From G965267605 sp965267605 (GTDB taxonomy: Bacteria; Bacteroidota; Bacteroidia; Flavobacteriales_E; Vicingaceae), in contig OZ254088.1 in NCBI GenBank assembly GCA_965267605.1, positions 3,038,001 through 3,102,000 of the forward strand: a stretch of 64,000 nucleotides of DNA, in the 5' to 3' direction. The notes beneath the pieces were generated by a model. It did no database searches. It saw only the letters and a list, made by a program, of their open reading frames with translations, and was not told the origin of the DNA. Shown here in pieces: positions 42,934 to 51,827 of this stretch (position 1 is the stretch's first letter; the number at the start of each line of letters is the position of its first letter). A program made the translations under genes and the position numbers.

Positions 42934-43386
42934 ATGAAGACAACTCCCTTGGTTATAATGATGATTTTCGCATTGCGGGTGGCCGCACAAAATGACCAGG
43001 TATATACAATCGTTCAGAGTATGCCAACACCGCAAACCTGCGCAGATCTGGAAGGAGTGGAAAGACGGTCATGTACCCAAAATACAGTACGATCTTATGT
43101 ACAGGAGCATGTGGTGTATCCAAAGCAGGCCATCGATAAGCAATTGCGAGGTACGGCATATGTTTCTTTTGTTATTGACGAAGAAGGAAAAATAGGAACA
43201 GTGCAGCTTTTAAAAGGCCTGGCAGGAGCTAAGGAATTGGACGAAGAGGCCATACGTGTGGTTTCCTCGCTGGGAGAACTGGATTGGATCCCAGGAATGC
43301 AAGACGGCAAGGAAGTGAAAGTAAGAATGAATCTACCGGTCAAGTTCAACCCACCAAAACCTAAACCAGAGATACCAGCTAAATAG
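42934..43386 (+). CDS. TonB C-terminal domain protein, secreted
   Basis: 150 residues. A signal peptide or anchor at residues 1-18 ends at RVAAQ. The TonB C-terminal domain is at about 65-140 (GTAYVSFVIDEEGKIGTVQLLKG, DEEAIRVVSSL, WIPGMQDGKEVKVRMNLPVKF). It lacks the long Pro-rich periplasmic span and N-terminal membrane anchor of true TonB, so it may not energise receptors. It is followed after five nt by an unknown gene. Confidence 0.85.
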   Translation: MKTTPLVIMMIFALRVAAQNDQVYTIVQSMPTPQTCADLEGVERRSCTQNTVRSYVQEHVVYPKQAIDKQLRGTAYVSFVIDEEGKIGTVQLLKGLAGAKELDEEAIRVVSSLGELDWIPGMQDGKEVKVRMNLPVKFNPPKPKPEIPAK

Positions 43387-43391
43387 TGACG

Positions 43392-43817
43392 ATGGAAACA
43401 ATGTTGGATCAAGCGGCTAAAGTCCTGGAAGGGGCGCTGAGCGAAAAGAGCGAAGACCAGGTGTTTGCTACGTACATCGCGATCAATCTTGATCAAATGA
43501 TGGAAGCCAATTGGGTGATGAACAAGAACATCAATGGCTGGGAACAAGACGTGATCGATGTTTACAATGAGAGAATTAGCAACTACGAAGTGATCAACGA
43601 ATCACTCGTTGCCTGGAAAGATGGAAAACAAACTGATGCTATATCAACATCGGGAGTGATGGCCGCGTCTTCCAACTATGAATCGGTCAAAGCAGAATTC
43701 ATGACTGTTTTTGATGGAGATGATGAAGAAGAGAAGAAACGTGTTTTCGAAGGCATATTACTTCCTCACTACATGGTCATGAGATTCCTGTTTGGGGTTA
43801 GCACAAAGGCCTCTTAA
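43392..43817 (+). CDS. Unknown cytoplasmic protein
   Basis: 141 residues from ATG 43392, without signal peptide, membrane segment or known motif. It is Glu/Met-rich and predicted helical (LDQAAKVLEGALSEKSEDQ). Close spacing to the TonB-domain gene suggests cotranscription, but no function is inferred. Confidence 0.6.
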   Translation: METMLDQAAKVLEGALSEKSEDQVFATYIAINLDQMMEANWVMNKNINGWEQDVIDVYNERISNYEVINESLVAWKDGKQTDAISTSGVMAASSNYESVKAEFMTVFDGDDEEEKKRVFEGILLPHYMVMRFLFGVSTKAS

Positions 43818-43849
43818 CCAGATTCAATAATCCTGTGTAATTTTAGTTC

Positions 43850-44038
43850 ATGCGCGGGAATAAATCCTCAAAATATAGTCCGCTCATGTTTCTGCTCATT
43901 GGTTTTTTCACCGTGTGGTACCTCACATGGGGAAGGGAACATTTGGAGCCAGGGATAGAAACATTGAATATGACGCTAGGCCCGGTCGGGCTGTTGATAT
44001 TCTATCTATTTGGGAAAGCGGTTTTCAGTAGGAAATAA
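43850..44038 (+). CDS. Small two-helix membrane protein
   Basis: 62 residues: a basic start, a helix at about residues 12-26 (MFLLIGFFTVWYLTW), a loop and a second helix at about 42-58 (LGPVGLLIFYLFGKAVF). Family not recognised. A TAATTTTA box precedes the ATG. Confidence 0.6.
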   Translation: MRGNKSSKYSPLMFLLIGFFTVWYLTWGREHLEPGIETLNMTLGPVGLLIFYLFGKAVFSRK

Positions 44039-44039
44039 G

Positions 44040-44096
44040 AAAACCGGGAAGGCTACTCCACCTATCTACTCCGCCAAATCAGCACTCCCCGGTTTT
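44040..44096 (+). repeat. Inverted repeat after the small membrane protein gene
   Basis: Arms AAAACCGGG (44040-44048) and CCCGGTTTT (44088-44096) are perfect over nine bases. On the plus strand the right arm ends in four T, so a weak terminator for the 62-residue gene is possible, despite a long 39-nt loop. Confidence 0.45.
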
Positions 44097-44210
44097 GAGA
44101 AACTACTACTATGATGATTTGCGGTCATCACACTACAAATGTCTTACTCCTTACGGTACGACCAATGCTTCTTCGACAAGTGGCAGAAAATTCTCGATAA
44201 GGCGCAAAAA

Positions 44211-44238
44211 GAATGGCTATGCGTACGCATAGCCATTC
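44211..44238 (-). terminator. Perfect 28-bp palindrome acting as minus-strand terminator
   Basis: The 28 bases are a perfect palindrome (14 + 14, centre GCGTACGC). Read on the minus strand it folds into a 12-bp stem with a GTAC loop and is followed by five T, 115 nt after the SRPBCC gene stop. Confidence 0.75.
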
Positions 44239-44353
44239 CACCGATTTATCTCCAACTGATATTCAACCGCAATGTTGGAAACACCAAGCTACGGTAGACC
44301 AATTCCAATTCACAGAGGATATCGATGAAATGACATAAATACTCGGTGAGTGG

Positions 44354-44749
44354 TTAACTCCCAAAATAGGAACGCATCGGGATAAAGTAATGATCCTCCC
44401 ACCCCTGCTCATAATCCGAAGGATGATCATCCGGAATATTGCTGTGGTGTAAGGTTAGAAGACATCCTGTTTCCGTTGGTGAAAGCTCAATTTCTATGCG
44501 CGAGTCATCGTCAGCCTCCTCAAAATCGGAAGTGCGCCATGATTGCACAATTCTTTGGTTCGCCTCTAACTCAAGGTTCGACCCCCAGATGTATCCGTCC
44601 CACGCGGTGAATTTAGCACCGACCTCTGGAACACCCGTTGCATCACCACCTGTCATGTTAGCATGTTGATCACCATCCAACCAGGCATTGTAAATGGCGT
44701 TGGGAGTGACTGGAAATTCTGCGGAAATTGAGAACGAGTGCATGTGCAT
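44354..44749 (-). CDS. SRPBCC / AHSA1-like domain protein
   Basis: 131 residues. The pattern ISAEFPVTPNAIYNAWLDGDQHANMTG, VGAKFTAWDGYIWG, IVQSWRTSDF and TLHHSNIPDDHPSDYEQGWEDH fits the Activator-of-Hsp90-ATPase-1-like branch of the START/SRPBCC fold, which has a hydrophobic pocket for a ligand. Ligand and role unknown. ATG 44743 is an alternative start. Confidence 0.85.
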   Translation of the reverse strand: MHMHSFSISAEFPVTPNAIYNAWLDGDQHANMTGGDATGVPEVGAKFTAWDGYIWGSNLELEANQRIVQSWRTSDFEEADDDSRIEIELSPTETGCLLTLHHSNIPDDHPSDYEQGWEDHYFIPMRSYFGS

Positions 44750-44857
44750 GTATTTTGAGATTCAACTCAAATTACAATTATATAAGACATGTTAAGGCTC
44801 ATCTTGAATACTGATCTACATTCTTTACCGTCTCAGATTCATCCATATATTGCAAGT

Positions 44858-45733
44858 ATGAAATGGATATTAGTATTTGGCCTTATAGTTAGTACGCTTG
44901 TTCTGCCCGCGCAGGTCACCACCAAGGATACAGCGGATTATGTTGAGAAGAAGGTATATCTGGTTGTTAAACACGATGGCACAGAGTTCGTTGGTCAAAT
45001 TCTAAAGCAGGACGCCAGAGAGGTCCTGATTCGCACGGCAACAATAGGAGACGTTTATATACCAAAGCACGAGATCAAGGAAATTCGCGAGGTGAAGCCG
45101 GGAGAGTTGAAGAAGGGGCAGTACTGGGGTGCGAATCCATTTACAACGAGATACTTCGTTACCACAAATGGGCTTCAGGTTAAAAAGGGAGAACACTATG
45201 CAATGATCAATCTTTGGGGCCCGGAAGCCCAATTTGCGGTTGCTGATAAGTGGACCGTGGGCGTTATGACATCGTGGGTGGCCATTCCTGTGATAGGAAC
45301 GGTGAAATATAGTCACTCGTTTAACGAGCATTTACATGTGGGCGCAGGAGCTTTGATAGGAACGGGTTCATGGGCTGACTTTGGGTCCGGAGGAGCTGTA
45401 GGGTTTGGAGCGCTAACTATTGGTGACGACAAGAACAACATCAATTTATCTGCCGGGTATGCAGCCGTGAGCATTGCTGGAAGCACTGGAGATGCTCCGA
45501 TATTTTCAGTGGGAGGCACTACCAGGCTTGGTAAAAGAGCCAGCTTTGTTTTTGATTCCTTTATTTACACGGACCCGGGGACTACACTGGCCATACTCAT
45601 ACCAGGTGTCAGATTTGATAGCAAAACAGGAGGTGCATTTCAATTTGGTTTTGCCGGTCTTGTTGTTGATGGAGATGCAGTACCCGTGCCGGTTCCCATG
45701 GTGAACTGGTTTATTCCAATCGGAAATCAATAG
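44858..45733 (+). CDS. Unknown outer-membrane or secreted protein
   Basis: 291 residues from ATG 44858 (the frame is open upstream but the signal peptide begins here). A signal peptide ends near LPAQV. Residues about 30-85 hold a small beta domain (YLVVKHDGTEFVGQILKQD, IYIPKHEIKEI-like). The C-terminal two thirds are alternating hydrophobic strands with many Gly, as in an outer-membrane beta barrel (VGAGALIGTGSWADFGSG). No family was assigned. Confidence 0.72.
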   Translation: MKWILVFGLIVSTLVLPAQVTTKDTADYVEKKVYLVVKHDGTEFVGQILKQDAREVLIRTATIGDVYIPKHEIKEIREVKPGELKKGQYWGANPFTTRYFVTTNGLQVKKGEHYAMINLWGPEAQFAVADKWTVGVMTSWVAIPVIGTVKYSHSFNEHLHVGAGALIGTGSWADFGSGGAVGFGALTIGDDKNNINLSAGYAAVSIAGSTGDAPIFSVGGTTRLGKRASFVFDSFIYTDPGTTLAILIPGVRFDSKTGGAFQFGFAGLVVDGDAVPVPVPMVNWFIPIGNQ

Positions 45734-45884
45734 GAGAAAACCCCGCTTGTAACGGTTATTAACCGACCATGTAAACAGATTGTAGAAGCACCCTCCGTAC
45801 GTATACGTTATTCCGCCACTTATGTAAAAGACCAAGGACTTCTGCGAGCGTCCTCCTTCCTTTACATTGTCAATTGTGCGTATT

Positions 45885-48308
45885 ATGAAAAGAGCCTTAT
45901 CTATCCTGGCGGTCACTTTTCTAGTTTTATCGGCTGTTGGTCAGAACAGTACGGTCACAGGCTATGTGAAGGACGGAAAAGCGAAGCAACCCATAGAATT
46001 TGCAACAGCTACGTTGTACAAAGCTGCAGATTCAAGCCTTGTTACCGGAACAGTTACTGATGTTCAGGGAAAATATGTTCTTGAGAAAGTTCCGTACGGT
46101 AATTACTACCTGCAACTGGATTTCATAGGCTATGAAAGTCAATTCACTTCCTTCGCTGTGAATTCGAAAAACACGGAAGTTCCTTTAATCGACCTGGCCC
46201 TCAGCGCGAAGAACCTGGAGGGATTTGAGGTAGTGGAAGAGAAAGCGATCATGGAAGTGAAAATTGACAAGAAGGTTTTCAATGCTTCTAAAACGCTTAC
46301 TGCGCAAGGCGGAAATGGCCTTGATGTACTAAGGGAAACACCACTTGTAAGTGTAGATGAGAACGACAACATTCAATTACGGGGTAATACAGGCGTTCAA
46401 GTTTTCATTAACGGGAGACCATCGGGGATGCAAGCCAGTGTGTTGCTCAAACAAATCCCTGCAAGCTCGATAGACCGCGTGGAGATTATTACGAATCCCT
46501 CAGCCAAATACGACCCTGAAGGAATGTTGGGTATCATCAATGTAGTGTTGAAGAAGAACACCAATACTGGCCTTAACGCGAATTTGTTCACGAGCGTAGG
46601 CTATGGGAAGTTCGCTAAGTATAATGGTAACCTGGGACTGAATTACAGAACTTCAAAGCTTAATCTCTATGGCTCTTTCGGTTGGTATTACGGTAAACAT
46701 TGGAAGAGTTCAGATCAGGATAGAAGATTAACACAGGATACCGTAACCGACATTTTGAAAACGGATAGCGAAGGGTGGAGCCTGTCTAATTCCATGACCG
46801 GAAAGCTGGGTCTGGACTACTTTGTCAATGATAGAAACACGCTCTACGCATCAGGTTCTTACAACCTGAATCAGGCCGAAGGTTTCTCGGATTTACGATA
46901 CAATAACGAGAACAGCGCTGAGCAATTGTTGAGCTATTCTACCCGAATTGGGAACATGATCTCTCCAAAAACCAATACCACCTATAATGCAGGTTGGCAA
47001 CACAGCTTGAAAAAGAAAGGCGGTACTGTTGATTTGGACCTGACATATAATCCAAGCACCCAGGAATGGGATGAAGACCTCATAGAGCGATTCTACAACA
47101 CTTCTGGAGTGGAAAACGACACGGCTGCTAGTCAACGTACACTGAATAGAGACACAAGAGATTTGACACTGGCTAAGTTGGACGTGGTGTATCCGATTAA
47201 AGACTCGCTCAAGATTGAATTCGGATCACATTTTACGGGAAGAGCAAATCGCAGTCTGTTCGAATCACAGTCAAGATTAGGTGATGCAGCGTTCACACCG
47301 GATACGAATATCTCCAATGATTTCAAATACGATCAACAAGTGTATGCCGCATATGCGACTCTTGCCAAGCAATACAAGAAGATTGGTGTTCAGGCAGGGC
47401 TGAGGGCAGAGCAAACGTACACGCAATCTGACCTGATCACGACCAACCAGTTATTTACCAATGATTACTTCAGGTTGTTTCCGTCCTTGCACCTTTCATA
47501 TAAAACAAAGAAGACGGGAGAATTCCAGTTGAGCTATTCGCGAAGGATTAATCGTCCTGGCATGAACCAACTCAATCCATTTACAAATTACTCTGATCCC
47601 TACTCACTTCGTTTTGGAAATCCAGAGCTTCAACCTGAAGCAATTCATGTGAACGAATTGGGGTATGTGAAATACGGAAAGAAAATGACCTGGGTGTCAA
47701 CGCTGTACTATAGGATCATTGAAGACTCTCACAGAAGATATGTAGAGAATAATGGTTTAGTTTCTTTGGTGAGCTATAGGAATCTTGGTAAAAGCGCGAT
47801 GGGTGGATTCGAGCTGATCAATACCTATACACCCAAAAAAGGGACCTCCATTACCGCTACCGGAACGTTTTGGTTCTCGGATATTACGGATGATTTTATA
47901 ACAGGAGGTGCCAGGGTATTAACAGTGGGCGGTAGCTTCAAGGTGAACGCATCCACTACTTTGAAAAATGGGTGGAGATTCCAGATGTCAGGCGATTACC
48001 AACCTACAATGATGGTTCAGCAAGGTGACATTCTTCCTATGTATGGAATGACACTGGCTGCGTCTAAGTCTCTTTTCAAAAGAAGAGGAAATCTTTCAAT
48101 CAGGTACTCAGATGTTTTCCGAACAAGGTGGTTTAAATTCCGCAGCTATGACCTGAACGGGTTCAGCACTGATGTCGCGTATTACTGGGAGTCTCAACAG
48201 GTTAATGTGAGCTTCTCGTACATGTTCGGAAAGATGATTAGAGGTAAGCAAAAAAGGAAAGCTGTAAAGAAAGATGCAAGCGACAGCAAAAAGTTACCGG
48301 GAATGTAA
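45885..48308 (+). CDS. Outer-membrane beta-barrel receptor (TonB-dependent-like) with carboxypeptidase-like plug region
   Basis: 807 residues from ATG 45885. A signal peptide ends near LSAVGQN. A carboxypeptidase-regulatory-like beta domain spans about 25-110 (VTGYVKDGKAKQPIEFATATLYKAAD reads as its start). A plug-type region follows (GLDVLRETPLVSVDENDNIQLRGNTGVQVFINGRPSGM, then RVEIITNPSAKYDPEGM), and a long barrel ends in the basic tail KMIRGKQKRKAVKK. This is the architecture of OMP_b-brl_3 family receptors. A typical TonB box is not obvious. The substrate is unknown. Confidence 0.88.
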   Translation: MKRALSILAVTFLVLSAVGQNSTVTGYVKDGKAKQPIEFATATLYKAADSSLVTGTVTDVQGKYVLEKVPYGNYYLQLDFIGYESQFTSFAVNSKNTEVPLIDLALSAKNLEGFEVVEEKAIMEVKIDKKVFNASKTLTAQGGNGLDVLRETPLVSVDENDNIQLRGNTGVQVFINGRPSGMQASVLLKQIPASSIDRVEIITNPSAKYDPEGMLGIINVVLKKNTNTGLNANLFTSVGYGKFAKYNGNLGLNYRTSKLNLYGSFGWYYGKHWKSSDQDRRLTQDTVTDILKTDSEGWSLSNSMTGKLGLDYFVNDRNTLYASGSYNLNQAEGFSDLRYNNENSAEQLLSYSTRIGNMISPKTNTTYNAGWQHSLKKKGGTVDLDLTYNPSTQEWDEDLIERFYNTSGVENDTAASQRTLNRDTRDLTLAKLDVVYPIKDSLKIEFGSHFTGRANRSLFESQSRLGDAAFTPDTNISNDFKYDQQVYAAYATLAKQYKKIGVQAGLRAEQTYTQSDLITTNQLFTNDYFRLFPSLHLSYKTKKTGEFQLSYSRRINRPGMNQLNPFTNYSDPYSLRFGNPELQPEAIHVNELGYVKYGKKMTWVSTLYYRIIEDSHRRYVENNGLVSLVSYRNLGKSAMGGFELINTYTPKKGTSITATGTFWFSDITDDFITGGARVLTVGGSFKVNASTTLKNGWRFQMSGDYQPTMMVQQGDILPMYGMTLAASKSLFKRRGNLSIRYSDVFRTRWFKFRSYDLNGFSTDVAYYWESQQVNVSFSYMFGKMIRGKQKRKAVKKDASDSKKLPGM

Positions 48309-49037
48309 TTACCCTTTCTTTTTGTAGAGCCGTGCTGATTTATGGTGCACGTGCTGTAGAACGATACCGGCTTTCGTAACCTTTCTCACCACCATGGCTT
48401 TCGGGGCATCCCCATCTCGGTTGATTTTATGGTACGAATGAAGCCGCATGTTCTTCGTTGCGCGTAAAGTCATTTCAAACCAGGCGTAATCGGGAGGCAC
48501 GATCTTGATGTACAGGTAGCCCTTTGGCTTGGCAATGGTTACCGTGAATGGCAATTCCTTCTTATTGTCCCATGCCAGTTTCTTGAGGAAATTATCTGTT
48601 TTGTCAGGAAGGATCTCAGTGAGAATGATCCAACTCGCGGTAACGGGTGCGCAGTTCTCGGAGGTTCTTGGGTCAAAGGTCAACGTAATTGAATCTGATT
48701 CTGAATTAGAACTATCCACGAACATGGAACCCACCTGAGAGATATCTTCCAGATACATATAGCCTCCCTTAACAACGAATGTTCCTCTGTTGGAGGTGTC
48801 CTTCATTATTTTCAATGGGCGCTGTGGCGATCGCGTTGGGGTACCCTTGATGTGGTTAATCCTCTTATCATAGGAATAGTACTCTCCACCACTAAACACG
48901 AACCGTTCTACGGTTTCCACGGCAGTCATTTCACCATAGGTTGTATCCCTGTATTCATAGGTTCCATCAGGAATAACCTGACCCCATGAATTGAAGAAAA
49001 GCAGTACTAACGAGAAGGCACAACCAAGCCGCTTCAT
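48309..49037 (-). CDS. Unknown secreted protein coupled to the diheme peroxidase
   Basis: 242 residues. A signal peptide ends near FNSWGQ (residue 19). The mature part is beta-rich and acidic in the middle (SSNSESDSITLTF), ending in a basic tail KSARLYKKKG. No family recognised. The start overlaps the peroxidase stop by four nt (ATGA), suggesting a linked role. Confidence 0.72.
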   Translation of the reverse strand: MKRLGCAFSLVLLFFNSWGQVIPDGTYEYRDTTYGEMTAVETVERFVFSGGEYYSYDKRINHIKGTPTRSPQRPLKIMKDTSNRGTFVVKGGYMYLEDISQVGSMFVDSSNSESDSITLTFDPRTSENCAPVTASWIILTEILPDKTDNFLKKLAWDNKKELPFTVTIAKPKGYLYIKIVPPDYAWFEMTLRATKNMRLHSYHKINRDGDAPKAMVVRKVTKAGIVLQHVHHKSARLYKKKG

Positions 49038-50428
49038 GGTTTGCTAATCATCACCTTTCTGGTTGTAGACGCACCAGTTGTACGGTCGGTTGCTACAACG
49101 ATCATGTAGCCAGTAGCCATTTCTGAAACATTGAATCTATATCGCCCGCGACTGGTCGTGCTGCGCACAAGTCGCCCTGTTTGATCGTAAAAATTAAGTC
49201 TGTAATCGCCAGGCGTAAGTCTTACGTGCAAATAATCTATTGCGGGGTTTGGATAAGCATGAATAGAAAGCACTGACATGTTTGTCTCCCCCACAATCAG
49301 TTTGGGTATGATGGTAATGTTTCCCGCAGTGTCGAAGGGGTTAGAATACTTTGGTTCAACATACACATTGGTTCCGCTCAGGGTTTTTACGAACGCTTCT
49401 ACCGCAAGTCTTTCGGCACTCGTAAGGCCGAGATTTGCATTGGGCCCTTTAAGACGAGGGTCATGTATAGGATTGCTTGGGTCTATCGGTGGCAGGTCGT
49501 AATGGTTCATGACATCCTGAAAGGTCTTCATGCTACCATCGTGCATCATCGGTCCGTTCAGAACACCCACGCTGTTAAACACGTCACGCAAAGTTGGAGC
49601 ACGCGTTACGGTGTAGTCTTTTGCCGTAGCGCTACCGGCAACACCCACAACACCATTGGTCATGGTAAATGGATCGATGTCGAATTCAGGTGGAATATGA
49701 CAACCAGCACAACCGCCAGCGCTTGGCCTGTGGTTGGGCTTCATGAAAATACTCTTACCAAGATTCTCCTGAGCAGTATAATTAGGAAACGGCAATGTAT
49801 CGTGTGCTACTAACGGTCTGCCTGCATCATATTTCGAATCAAACGACTGGATGCTCCGCATGAACTGCGCTAGACAAACCTTCATCCTCGCTTCGGTAAC
49901 AATGGTGTCTCCAAATGCGAATTTGAAAAGCGTTGCGTAGTAGGATGTTCTTGAAAGTGTTCGCTCTAGCGAGTCGATAGCTGGTTGTCCAGACTGACCA
50001 CTAAAACCCATCTCGGTGAAATCCTGAATAGGTTTAGACGATTGGTGCTCAAGTGTCAATGCTCTTTCATCCCAGAAGAATTTGGCCTCACTTCCAAAAC
50101 GTGGATTGATTACGCGCATAGAATGCCTTCCCGTAAATCCACCGTTCAACCCCACGCTTACCAGTGCAGTATCACTGAACGCGAATTGTTGCTGATGACA
50201 GCTTGCACACGCGATTGTACCATTAGCAGATAGTTTTTTGTCGTAGAACAATACCCTACCAATGGTGGCCTTGGCATCTGTAATGGCATTGCCGGGGGTT
50301 GTATTGTCTTTGGTGATATAGGAGGGCTTTGTTTGATTGGCGTAGTTGTCCAGATTGTTCAAATCAATGGTTCCTGCAATCAAGCCCATCCCGAATAATG
50401 AGTAGAAGAAAAGTTTCAGTCGTCTCAT
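49034..50428 (-). CDS. Diheme cytochrome c peroxidase with type IX sorting domain
   Basis: 464 residues. A signal peptide is at residues 1-20. Two CxxCH haem c motifs are in ACASCHQQQ (about residue 75) and AGGCAGCHIPPEF (about residue 240). RVINPRFGSEAKFFWDERA and SLERTLSRTSYYATLFKFAFG are typical of CcpA/MauG proteins, which reduce peroxide or oxidise protein residues. The last about 80 residues (SIHAYPNPAIDYLHVRL) are a T9SS type A sorting domain, placing a haem enzyme on the cell surface or outside. A -7 box lies just upstream. Confidence 0.93.
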   Translation of the reverse strand: MRRLKLFFYSLFGMGLIAGTIDLNNLDNYANQTKPSYITKDNTTPGNAITDAKATIGRVLFYDKKLSANGTIACASCHQQQFAFSDTALVSVGLNGGFTGRHSMRVINPRFGSEAKFFWDERALTLEHQSSKPIQDFTEMGFSGQSGQPAIDSLERTLSRTSYYATLFKFAFGDTIVTEARMKVCLAQFMRSIQSFDSKYDAGRPLVAHDTLPFPNYTAQENLGKSIFMKPNHRPSAGGCAGCHIPPEFDIDPFTMTNGVVGVAGSATAKDYTVTRAPTLRDVFNSVGVLNGPMMHDGSMKTFQDVMNHYDLPPIDPSNPIHDPRLKGPNANLGLTSAERLAVEAFVKTLSGTNVYVEPKYSNPFDTAGNITIIPKLIVGETNMSVLSIHAYPNPAIDYLHVRLTPGDYRLNFYDQTGRLVRSTTSRGRYRFNVSEMATGYMIVVATDRTTGASTTRKVMISKP

Positions 50429-50452
50429 AAGATCAAATTACACCTGCTGCGG

Positions 50453-50460
50453 CAAAAATA
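50453..50460 (-). promoter_or_regulatory. -7 promoter box for the peroxidase operon
   Basis: On the minus strand TATTTTTG fits TAnnTTTG and ends 24 nt before the ATG. Confidence 0.5.
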
Positions 50461-50495
50461 GGAAGGAACTGATTATCCTCAGTTAAATGGCAGCG

Positions 50496-51827
50496 TTAGA
50501 TCATGCTACGCGCCTTCATCTCGAGGTACTTGTTCACGCTGTTCACAGCAAGATCTTCGGGCCTGGTGAGGATGGAATGAATGCCATACTTGCGCAACTC
50601 CCGGACCATCATTCTCTTTTCTTCCATGAACTTCTTCGCCACTGTTTGGTGGTAGATCTCTTCTACATTATGGCTGGTTTCATTGCTGATAGTCTCGATC
50701 TCGGTATTGATAAAAAAAGTAACAACAAGCAGATGGTGCTTGTTAATCCGTCTAAGCACAGGTAGTGCCCTTTGCACCGCATAAAGGCTTTCAAAATTCG
50801 TATACAGGAGTAGCAGACTTCGGTTGGGGACTACCTTGTTGATTCCATAGTACAGCAACTCGAAGTTTGCATCCATGGTGCGCTCTTCCTCACGATAGAG
50901 TGCGTTCATGATGGACTTGATCTGACCCTTCCCTCTATTGGCACGGATGGTAGCACCTATTTTATCGGAGAACGTAATCAGCCCAGCCTTGTCTTGTTTC
51001 AGCAAAGCAATGTTCAGCAATACCAACGTGGAGTTGATAGCGTGATCCATCAAGCTAAGACCATTAAACGGCATCTTCATTACCCGGCTTTTGTCTATCA
51101 CACAATAGATGGACTGAGATTTTTCATCTTCATATTGATTAACCATCAGTTCACCCCTGCGGCCAGTGGCCTTCCAGTTGATACTTCGGATATCATCACC
51201 GCGAACGTAATTCTTGATCTGCTCGAACTCATAACTGTGACCCAGTTTCCGCAATTTCTTAATCCCATCTTCTCTGGTGGATCTTGAAAAAGCCCGAAAC
51301 TCGTATTTCTTCATTTGTTGAACAGATGGAAAAACCTGAACGGTTTGTTTTGCATCTACTCTAAAGCGCCTGGTGACCAGACCTATAAATGATTCAGCGT
51401 ACAGATGAATTCTATTGAAAATAAATTCACCCCGTTCCTGAGGTTCGATCTGATAGTTGACGGTTTCCTCATCTTTAGCTGAAACATCAGACTCCATGAT
51501 AAAATCTCTTTCCTGAAGTTGCACAGGCAACTCGTCAATGATTTTGAAGGAAAGTTTGATTGGGGAGTTATTGTACACATCCAGTCGAATAACATTAGGA
51601 TCTCCAAGCGACATGATGCTTGGTGGATGGCGCTCCGCGGTTACTTTATTTTTCGGATTGAAGAGGATAAGAAAGTCTGCAAACACAAACGCTAAACTTA
51701 TACCACCAAAGATGACTCCAAGCCAATACAAAGGCTTGAACGCAAATCCGGCACACAACAGGATCACCACCACGCTAAATGTGACGAAAAACCTATTGGG
51801 TAAATACAGATTGCGGAACCACTTCAT
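50496..51827 (-). CDS. DUF58 (VWA-like) domain protein
   Basis: 443 residues. Two membrane helices at the N-terminus (about 11-30 and 33-52), then a DUF58 domain with the typical segment YVRGDDIRSINWKATGRRGELMVNQYEDEKSQ and a VWA-like part (IYCVIDKSRVMKMPFNG). DUF58 proteins are regular partners of MoxR ATPases. The start shares one base with the MoxR stop (TAATG). Confidence 0.93.
   Translation of the reverse strand: MKWFRNLYLPNRFFVTFSVVVILLCAGFAFKPLYWLGVIFGGISLAFVFADFLILFNPKNKVTAERHPPSIMSLGDPNVIRLDVYNNSPIKLSFKIIDELPVQLQERDFIMESDVSAKDEETVNYQIEPQERGEFIFNRIHLYAESFIGLVTRRFRVDAKQTVQVFPSVQQMKKYEFRAFSRSTREDGIKKLRKLGHSYEFEQIKNYVRGDDIRSINWKATGRRGELMVNQYEDEKSQSIYCVIDKSRVMKMPFNGLSLMDHAINSTLVLLNIALLKQDKAGLITFSDKIGATIRANRGKGQIKSIMNALYREEERTMDANFELLYYGINKVVPNRSLLLLYTNFESLYAVQRALPVLRRINKHHLLVVTFFINTEIETISNETSHNVEEIYHQTVAKKFMEEKRMMVRELRKYGIHSILTRPEDLAVNSVNKYLEMKARSMI

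Larger units (their letters stand above)
44039..44353 (+). other. 315-bp intergenic region with two inverted repeats
   Basis: No gene seen. It holds a 9-bp inverted repeat with a 39-nt loop at the left (listed at 44040-44096) and the perfect 28-bp palindrome at 44211-44238 that acts as terminator for the minus-strand gene. The remaining bases show no recognised motif. Confidence 0.6.
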
